Assembly (NCBI RefSeq): GCF_004912155.1
Contig: NZ_STGX01000005.1
Coordinates: 201,625 to 265,624, forward strand
Reading direction: 5' to 3'
Source: Glycomyces paridis
GTDB lineage: Bacteria > Actinomycetota > Actinomycetes > Mycobacteriales > Micromonosporaceae
DNA: 64,000 nucleotides
Below the pieces are notes generated by a model. It was not told where the DNA came from. It was given only the letters and a program-made list of their open reading frames with translations, and ran no database searches. Shown here one piece after another: positions 59,471 to 64,000 of the stretch (position 1 is its first letter; every line of letters starts with the position of its first letter). The translations under genes were made by a program, and so were the position numbers.

Positions 59471-61376
59471 TTGCCGTGTCGGGGTGGAGGTCGTAGCGGG
59501 GCGAGGCGGGACGGCCGCCCTTGCGCGGTCCCCGGGGGCGCTCGCGGAGGTAGCCGTGGTCGACCAGGCGGGCGACGGCGGCGCGGATGGCGTCGGCGGT
59601 GGCGAGGCCCCGGCGGCCTCGGAGAGCGCGGTGCATGTCGCGGACGCTCATGCCCGACTGCCCGTGGCGGGCGAGCCAGTCGAGCAGGGCCGCCGCGGGG
59701 CCAGTCTCGGCCCCGGTGCCCATGTAGGACCAGACGCCGAGGGCGTGGTCGGCGAAGTAGTAGCCGAGCATCGTTGCGGCGTCGAGGGTGTCGGCGTCGA
59801 TGGGCGTCGCGGGTCCGGCGGTCGGGTACTGCGCCATGTGCAGCAGCCCGGCGAGGCGCACCACGGCACCGGTCCACTTGTTCGCCCACGACAGGATCGG
59901 CTCCCACTCCCCGCCCGGCCCCAGGCGCGGCTCCCGCTCGCGCTCCATCGCCACGACCCGCTCGCGCGCTTCGGGCGTCAGCTCCAAGACGACGGCCTCG
60001 GCGCGCGGGTGCATGGCGTGGACGAGCCCGGCGAGCTTGCGCGCGTACGTGGCCTTCACCGGCGCCGGGACGGGCATCGGCGAGGGGTTGCGGGAGCCGA
60101 CCGTGGAGGCGGGCAGCGTGAACAGGAACCGCGCCAACAGGCCCCGATCTTCGAACCCGGGCATCCTCGCGGCGTCGCGGAGGACTTCGGGTTGGACGGC
60201 GAGGCCGAGGGTCAGCGCCGGGGCGGCGACGTACTCGGCCGGAGCGGACTTGCGGATCACGCGGAGCATGTCCCCGGCGTGGCCCTTCAGGAACGCGTCA
60301 AGGTCGGGGACGCCGGAGTAGCGGCCCGCGATGGTCGCGAAGATCCCGCCCTCGGCCGACAGGATCGCCAGGCGCCCGCCCTGTTCGGCCAGCAGGCTCT
60401 TGGCGGCCTCGGGCGTGATGTCGTCGGCGACCAGCTTGGGCGCCACGGGGATCGTGGCTTCGTCGGCCTCGCGGGCGGCCGACTTCGCACCGTTCGCCAG
60501 ATCGGGGTCGCCGGGGTTCTTCGACGCCATGGCGAGGGCCTGTTCGGCGGCGCGTCGGGCGATCTCGGCTTCGGTGACGGCCTCAATGATGCGAGGCCGG
60601 GCGGCCTCGGCCAGTTCGGCTTCGGCGTCGAGGATCGGGCGGACCATCGCGGCGAACACCGACGACTTCCGGTTGCCCGGCGGCAGACCGCAGCAGGTGA
60701 ACGTGTTGCACGGCTCGACCCAGTCGGGCCCGGCGGCGACGTGGACTCGGCCTTGCATGGCCGTGGAGAGCGCGGCGAGGGCGACGGACCCGGCGAGGTC
60801 GGTCGGCGTCTGGGTGGACTCGGCGACGGCGTCGACCATGTCGCCGACCCAGTCGGGGAGGCACGCCGAGGGGAACCTCGGCAGCGCCCGCGTCTGCGTG
60901 AGCGGCACCGGTGCCGCCCACGCGTCACCGTCGGCGGTCCCAGCGACGGCGTCGAGCGCCGCGCGGGAGCGGTTGAGAACGTCAGCGAGGCTCTCGCCAG
61001 TGTCGTCGCCGAGGCGGTTGATCTGTGCCGCGGCGATCTTGATCGCCCGCCGCTTGGCGGCCTCGGCGACCTTGCCGGCGTAGTACGCACCGTTGTCGGC
61101 CGAGGCGACGGAGGCGAGGCAGTCGTGCAGGTAGGGACCGCCGCCGATCTTGGACAGGACGCCGGTGTCGTTGAGGCGGGCGGCGACGGCAGCGGCCTCG
61201 GTCGGCTCGCCTGCGGCGTGCTGGGCGACGATGGCGTCCCAGATGAGGCCGTGGCGAGGCACGTCGAACGATCCCGCGTCGACCACGGCGGCGATCGCGG
61301 CGACGGTGCGGGCGTCGAGCATCGCGGCGCCTAGGACAACGCGCTCGGCGTCGTGTATCGGGTTCTTGGACTTCAT
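59451..61376 (-). CDS. Replication-type protein: DnaB N-domain plus DUF3987
   Basis: 641 aa. Residues 1-110 resemble the N-terminal domain of replicative helicase DnaB (IHDAERVVLGAAMLD, FDVPRHGLIWDAIVAQHAAGEP, GGGPYLHDCLASVASADNGAYYAGKVAEAAKRR). From about 170 on it is a DUF3987-type ATPase: Walker A-like GLPPGNRKSSVFAAMV with Arg before Lys, LAILSAEGGIFATIAGRYSG, ending in a winged-helix C-terminus (AIRAAVARLVDHGYLRERPRG). Such proteins occupy the replication slot in many actinomycete integrative elements. The start is ATG with GGAGGG upstream. Confidence 0.83.
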   Translation of the reverse strand: MKSKNPIHDAERVVLGAAMLDARTVAAIAAVVDAGSFDVPRHGLIWDAIVAQHAAGEPTEAAAVAARLNDTGVLSKIGGGPYLHDCLASVASADNGAYYAGKVAEAAKRRAIKIAAAQINRLGDDTGESLADVLNRSRAALDAVAGTADGDAWAAPVPLTQTRALPRFPSACLPDWVGDMVDAVAESTQTPTDLAGSVALAALSTAMQGRVHVAAGPDWVEPCNTFTCCGLPPGNRKSSVFAAMVRPILDAEAELAEAARPRIIEAVTEAEIARRAAEQALAMASKNPGDPDLANGAKSAAREADEATIPVAPKLVADDITPEAAKSLLAEQGGRLAILSAEGGIFATIAGRYSGVPDLDAFLKGHAGDMLRVIRKSAPAEYVAAPALTLGLAVQPEVLRDAARMPGFEDRGLLARFLFTLPASTVGSRNPSPMPVPAPVKATYARKLAGLVHAMHPRAEAVVLELTPEARERVVAMEREREPRLGPGGEWEPILSWANKWTGAVVRLAGLLHMAQYPTAGPATPIDADTLDAATMLGYYFADHALGVWSYMGTGAETGPAAALLDWLARHGQSGMSVRDMHRALRGRRGLATADAIRAAVARLVDHGYLRERPRGPRKGGRPASPRYDLHPDTATTGGSV

Positions 61377-61399
61377 GACATGGACATCCCTCCGGGAGG

Positions 61400-61425
61400 C
61401 CGGGGCCGCCGCACGGCGGCCCCGG
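61400..61425 (-). terminator. Intercistronic hairpin before replication gene
   Basis: 11-bp perfect arms CCGGGGCCGCC / GGCGGCCCCGG with a 4-nt loop lie between the NUDIX stop and the replication gene. Confidence 0.6.
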
Positions 61426-61435
61426 CGGTGTCGGA

Positions 61436-61897
61436 CTAGTAGTGGTCGAGTCGGCGGATCAACAGCAGCGAGTACGCGTCGTTGAGTGCGTCGTGGTGGT
61501 CGAAGGCGAGGCTGCCCTCAAGGGCGGTCTCGACGTCGACCCACACGGCGCGGGCGGCGTCGTCGCCGTGGTGGATAACGGGTCGCTGCGGCACGGACAC
61601 GGCGTAAACGGTGGCGACGACCGGTCCCCGGGGGTCGCGGCCGGGGGCGTCATAGACGCCGACGCGGTGGGTGTGGTCGATCCGGACGTGCACGCCGGTC
61701 TCCTCGGCAAGCTCGCGTACGGCGGCCTCGCGGCTGTTCTCGTCATGGGCGACGTGCCCGCCGGGGAAGGCGCGCAGGCCCTTGAACGGGTCGGTGCCGC
61801 GTTCGATCAAGAGCACGTCGTCGCGGTAGAAGACGACCATGTCGGCGGTGTAGCGGAACAGGGCCCGGCCCCTGGCGTCGTGGTGTGTGGTGGTCAT
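61436..61897 (-). CDS. NUDIX hydrolase of the integrative element (Pif-like position)
   Basis: 153 aa. A perfect Nudix box reads GGHVAHDENSREAAVRELAE followed by ETGV. The start segment is FRYTADMVVFYRDDVLLIERGTDPFKGLRAFPGG. Substrate unknown. In pSAM2 a NUDIX protein, Pif, sits in the element and mediates transfer exclusion; this one could have a comparable role, or hydrolyse a nucleotide signal for the adjacent PycTM-like protein (inference). Confidence 0.88.
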   Translation of the reverse strand: MTTTHHDARGRALFRYTADMVVFYRDDVLLIERGTDPFKGLRAFPGGHVAHDENSREAAVRELAEETGVHVRIDHTHRVGVYDAPGRDPRGPVVATVYAVSVPQRPVIHHGDDAARAVWVDVETALEGSLAFDHHDALNDAYSLLLIRRLDHY

Positions 61898-61942
61898 GAC
61901 GGCTTCCTTCGGTGTCGTGGCGGACGGGTCGGAGTCCTTGAG

Positions 61943-62401
61943 CTAGCGGGTGAGCGTGAGCGCGACGGTGACGGCGGCGAGGAGGACGGCGGTGGCGGCG
62001 GTGGCGAACGCGAGGCGCAGCCACCGGTGTTTGGCCGCGACGATGTGCTCAAGCGCGAGCACTTCGCGGGCGAGGTTCACGTGGTGGGTGTCCGTGGTGG
62101 TGGCGGCGAGGCCGTCGACCAGGGCGACACCGTCGTTGTCGGGCCGTTCGGCGCCGCCGCTTCGGGGCCAGAGGGCGGCGCCGAGTTCGAAGACGACGGC
62201 CAGGCCGAGTGCGGCGGCGGCCCATCCGACGACCGCGGCGGCGGCCGGGAGTCCGATGAGTGCGCCGGCGGCGATCGCCGCGGCGACGGCCGGAACGACG
62301 GCGCCGGCGAGGACGGCGGCTTTGGTGTCGGCGTGCTGGGTCTGGGCGCGGCCGTGCTCGCGGCGCTCGCGCAGCTCGGTGCGAAGCTCGTTGTCGTTCA
62401 T
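61943..62401 (-). CDS. PycTM (DUF5706)-like membrane protein
   Basis: 152 aa from ATG at 62401. Layout: helical charged N-terminus ending in the hallmark HADTKAAVLAGAVVPAV, two membrane helices (about 28-73), and a linker of about 40 residues. An amphipathic helix with a conserved Lys (VLALEHIVAAKHRWLRLAFATAA) leads into the third membrane helix. This is the pattern of Pycsar effector PycTM proteins, which damage the inner membrane on binding a cyclic pyrimidine nucleotide. No pyrimidine cyclase is visible in the window, so an anti-phage role is only a hypothesis. Confidence 0.68.
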   Translation of the reverse strand: MNDNELRTELRERREHGRAQTQHADTKAAVLAGAVVPAVAAAIAAGALIGLPAAAAVVGWAAAALGLAVVFELGAALWPRSGGAERPDNDGVALVDGLAATTTDTHHVNLAREVLALEHIVAAKHRWLRLAFATAATAVLLAAVTVALTLTR

Positions 62402-62403
62402 GG

Positions 62404-62598
62404 TCACTCGCTTGCCGCGTAGTAGTGGTCGTCGCAGAGCCGGTCGTAGTCGAGACGGCCGGTGTAGCTGTTGCAGGCGCCGCAGCACTCGCACAGGCGG
62501 GTCTCGTCGTACGCGGTCCCGCACTGGTTGCAGATGCCCTCGCAGTCGCAGTAGCTCGCGGCCTCGTACGCGGATCCGCACAGATCGCAGGTGTCGAT
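62404..62598 (-). CDS. Cys-rich mini-protein 1, apparent ATC start
   Basis: 64 aa of form I-DTCDLCGSAYEAASYCDCEG... ending CNSYTGRLDYDRLCDDHYYAASE, with about 12 cysteines in C-x2-C pairs, acidic. The usual leader (CCCGAACGGAGCGACCGAC) matches that of the neighbouring gene where ATG follows, but here the codon in that place is ATC. Either a rare start or a mutated one. The open frame extends upstream but that part runs over the previous gene. Confidence 0.6.
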   Translation of the reverse strand: MDTCDLCGSAYEAASYCDCEGICNQCGTAYDETRLCECCGACNSYTGRLDYDRLCDDHYYAASE

Positions 62599-62621
62599 GT
62601 CGGTCGCTCCGTTCGGGTGGC

Positions 62622-62646
62622 GCCCGGCCCCGCAGCGGGGCCGGGC
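62622..62646 (-). terminator. GC hairpin between Cys-rich genes 1 and 2
   Basis: 11-bp perfect arms GCCCGGCCCCG / CGGGGCCGGGC around CAG lie between the stop of the 90-aa gene and the start of the 64-aa gene. Confidence 0.6.
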
Positions 62647-62654
62647 ACGGCGGG

Positions 62655-62927
62655 CTAGAAGGCTTGGTGGTATTCGTCGGCGCCGGTGTCGCGGTCGGCC
62701 GCGCAGGGGCGGCAGTAGACCTCGTCGTGGTCGGCGGTGTCGATCTCGCAGGCGAGGCACAGCCAGCAGCAGTCCTCGCCACACCGCTCGGCGCCGCAGA
62801 TCCGGCACGGGTCGTCGTCGCTGTCGCTGTCGTCTTCGAGGCCGAGGCCGGGGTTGCGGTGTCCGCACTGGGGGCAGTAGCCGGCGTCGTTGACCTCGGC
62901 GTCGCACCCGTTCTCGCAGTAGTGCAT
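62655..62927 (-). CDS. Cys-rich acidic mini-protein 2
   Basis: 90 aa from ATG at 62927 (CCGAAGGAG upstream): MHYCENGCDAEVNDAGYCPQCG, an Asp/Ser/Glu-rich stretch, then CRICGAERCGEDCCWLCLACEID and YCRPCAADRDTGADEYHQAF. About 15 cysteines in C-x2-C and C-x4-C arrays suggest multiple small zinc-binding knuckles. No match to a known family by eye. Confidence 0.75.
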   Translation of the reverse strand: MHYCENGCDAEVNDAGYCPQCGHRNPGLGLEDDSDSDDDPCRICGAERCGEDCCWLCLACEIDTADHDEVYCRPCAADRDTGADEYHQAF

Positions 62928-62948
62928 CGGTGGCTCCTTCGGGTGGGG

Positions 62949-62969
62949 CCCGGCCCCTGCGGGGCCGGG
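62949..62969 (-). terminator. GC hairpin between Cys-rich genes 2 and 3
   Basis: 9-bp perfect arms CCCGGCCCC / GGGGCCGGG with loop TGC just after the stop of the 74-aa gene. Confidence 0.6.
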
Positions 62970-62977
62970 GGCAGCGG

Positions 62978-63202
62978 CTAGATGGAGTGGGTCCAGTCGC
63001 ACCAGTCGCACTGGTGGTCGGTGTCGGCGAGGAAGTGGATGCACTCGCAGTCGGGGTCGTTGTGGTCGATGCAGCAGCCGCACCAGCCGGTGTCGGGGTT
63101 GTAGTCGAAGCCGCAGGCGCGGTGGTAGATGACGAAGTCGCCGTTGGGGTAGGTGAGGGAGTAGTAGTTCTCGTCGATGTCGTTGTGAATGAACTCGCCC
63201 AT
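62978..63202 (-). CDS. Cys-rich acidic mini-protein 3
   Basis: 74 aa starting MGEFIHNDIDENYYSLTYPNGDFVIYHRACGF and continuing DTGWCGCCIDHNDPDCECIH, ending DHQCDWCDWTHSI. Three C-x2-C type pairs, acidic, no membrane segment. AAGGAGC upstream of the ATG. Unknown function; part of the four-gene mini-protein cluster. Confidence 0.75.
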   Translation of the reverse strand: MGEFIHNDIDENYYSLTYPNGDFVIYHRACGFDYNPDTGWCGCCIDHNDPDCECIHFLADTDHQCDWCDWTHSI

Positions 63203-63251
63203 CAGGGACGCTCCTTCGGTCTCGTGTCGTGCTCGGGCGCGGGTGTGTCGG

Positions 63252-63392
63252 CTAGTGGTCGGAGTCGTCGTCGCACCAGGTGCAGTCGCAGTCCTCGAAG
63301 CACGCGGCGGTGGAGCCGCAGCGCTCGCAGGGGCAGGCGCAGTCCCCGTTGTGGTCGGGAAGCACTCCGCACTCGGGGCATTCGTCGTTCAT
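63252..63392 (-). CDS. Cys-rich mini-protein 4 (46 aa)
   Basis: Very short gene found by translating the minus strand: begins MNDECPECGVLPDHNGDCAC, continues PCERCGSTAACFEDCDCTWC and ends DDDSDH. Twelve cysteines among 46 residues. ATG at 63392, TAG at 63252. It shares the acidic C-x2-C character of the three following genes, supporting that it is real. No recognisable family. Confidence 0.65.
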   Translation of the reverse strand: MNDECPECGVLPDHNGDCACPCERCGSTAACFEDCDCTWCDDDSDH

Positions 63393-63426
63393 GTCGAGGT
63401 CTCGCTTTCGATGTGGGTCGGCGGTT

Positions 63427-63616
63427 GGTAGCGGATGGTCGGCGGGCCCTGTTTTTGGGCGTGGGAGGCCGCGAGGCCCTTTCGAAGGGGTCTCTGTCAG
63501 CGGGTGGGTTTGCTGCTACATCGCAGGTCAGGGCTGATAGCGGATGCTGGTAGCGGGTGGTAGCGGATGAGTGGTGCTATCAGCTGCTACCGGTGCCGCT
63601 ACGGGTATCTGCTACC
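63427..63616. repeat. Iterated GGTAGCGG-type motif region
   Basis: Direct copies GGTAGCGG at 63427, 63549 and 63559, GATAGCGG at 63536. Inverted forms GCTATC (63576), GCTACC (63586, 63611) and GCTACG (63598). The stretch 63393-63619 has no gene and lies upstream of the mini-protein operon. Candidate iterons, operator array or origin. Confidence 0.65.
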
Positions 63617-63619
63617 GCG

Positions 63620-64000
63620 TCATCGGCTCCTTTCGAGGACCGGTTCGGGCGCGTCGTCGGTGGCGGCGTCGTGGCGGGCAGGGTCGTCGGTGGCGGGTTC
63701 GCGGTCGAGGCCGGCGGCGGTGTCGGCGAGTCGGTAGCCTCTCGGGTTGCCTTCCCAGGCGCGGCCGAGTTGGACGGGTTCGACCTCGTAGGGAGCCAAG
63801 AGGGCGGCGAGGTCGCGCGGGGCGAGGCCCTCGAAGCCAGTGTCGGCGGCGGCGAGTGCGGCGAGAAGGTCGCGGGTGGGGGCGGCGTCGGCGCCAGTGG
63901 CGCGGATGTGGTTGGTCATGACGCGCAGGGCGACCTTCCCGCGCGCGAGGTCGTACCGCGCTTCGCCCGCCTCGGTGCCGAACTGGTCGTGCAGGACCGC
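63620..64000 (-). CDS. 5'-partial gene, DUF3631-like C-terminal end
   Basis: The frame stays open through the window edge: from 64000 it reads AVLHDQFGTEAGEARYDLAR before the internal Met at 63919. Then TRDLLAALAAADTGFEGLAPRDLAALLAPYEVEP followed by RGYRLAD resembles the winged-helix C-terminal end of DUF3631-type helicase/primase proteins of mobile elements (L-L-x-x-L, L-A-x-L-L-x-P-Y, R-G-Y-R). At least 126 residues are present; the rest is outside the window. Identity tentative. Confidence 0.55.
   Translation of the reverse strand, partial: AVLHDQFGTEAGEARYDLARGKVALRVMTNHIRATGADAAPTRDLLAALAAADTGFEGLAPRDLAALLAPYEVEPVQLGRAWEGNPRGYRLADTAAGLDREPATDDPARHDAATDDAPEPVLERSR

Overview
The window is high-GC DNA from an actinobacterium, almost certainly chromosomal and probably from a filamentous actinomycete. 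The evidence is the run of actinobacterial core genes (steA/steB, tlyA, recN, nadK, pdtaR, a coaE-GrpB fusion, a polA lacking proofreading residues), extreme GC bias, and frequent GTG/TTG starts. Genus cannot be fixed from sequence reading alone. Most core genes lie on the minus strand.

Layout. 1-459 holds no convincing gene. A tRNA-Pro(GGG) at 460-533 is followed, reading the minus strand from right to left, by ald, parA, scpA, scpB, rluB, yccF, cmk and der (635-7854): chromosome segregation/condensation and housekeeping. 8124-14353 carries a NUDIX hydrolase, a divergent TetR/MFS efflux pair with a clear operator, a UvrA-like protein lacking the UvrB-binding insert (drug-resistance type), and an AraC/VOC pair. 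This block separates pyrG from its usual neighbours, and the xerD gene expected between the NUDIX gene and ald is not there. 14404-28539 is one long minus-strand gene train: tlyA, nadK, recN, steA, steB, a MraY/WecA-like transferase, murJ, a GT4 glycosyltransferase, a membrane protein, pyrG, with many stop-start overlaps. It joins cell separation, lipid-carrier chemistry and envelope assembly.

28775-36591 has two tandem SCP2-domain genes, a HAD phosphatase, a protein with about 500 residues of Arg/Asp/Gly repeats in front of a TPR-like region, tyrS, and an unusual RNB nuclease with a C-terminal dsRNA-binding-like domain. 36741-43225 is a sugar-related group (cupin, PmoA/DUF6807-like, Gfo/Idh/MocA, GH3 glycosidase, divergent LacI regulator). 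43265-57317 returns to core genes: bioB, a degenerate NlpC/P60 protein that has lost its catalytic Cys, terC with a probable Mn-sensing riboswitch, uvrB, coaE, rpsA, polA, pdtaR. A 52-bp piece of terC is duplicated at the junction of terC and the NlpC-like gene.

57514-64000 is the left part of an integrative element resembling actinomycete integrative and conjugative elements. It consists of an atypical tRNA-Leu(CAA)-like gene as the probable attachment site, 10-bp repeats, integrase, excisionase, a DnaB-N/DUF3987 replication-type protein, a NUDIX hydrolase, a PycTM (DUF5706)-like membrane protein, four tandem tiny Cys-rich acidic proteins, an iterated GGTAGCGG-type repeat region, and a 5'-partial gene leaving the window. 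The element continues beyond 64000, so its transfer genes and right end are not visible.
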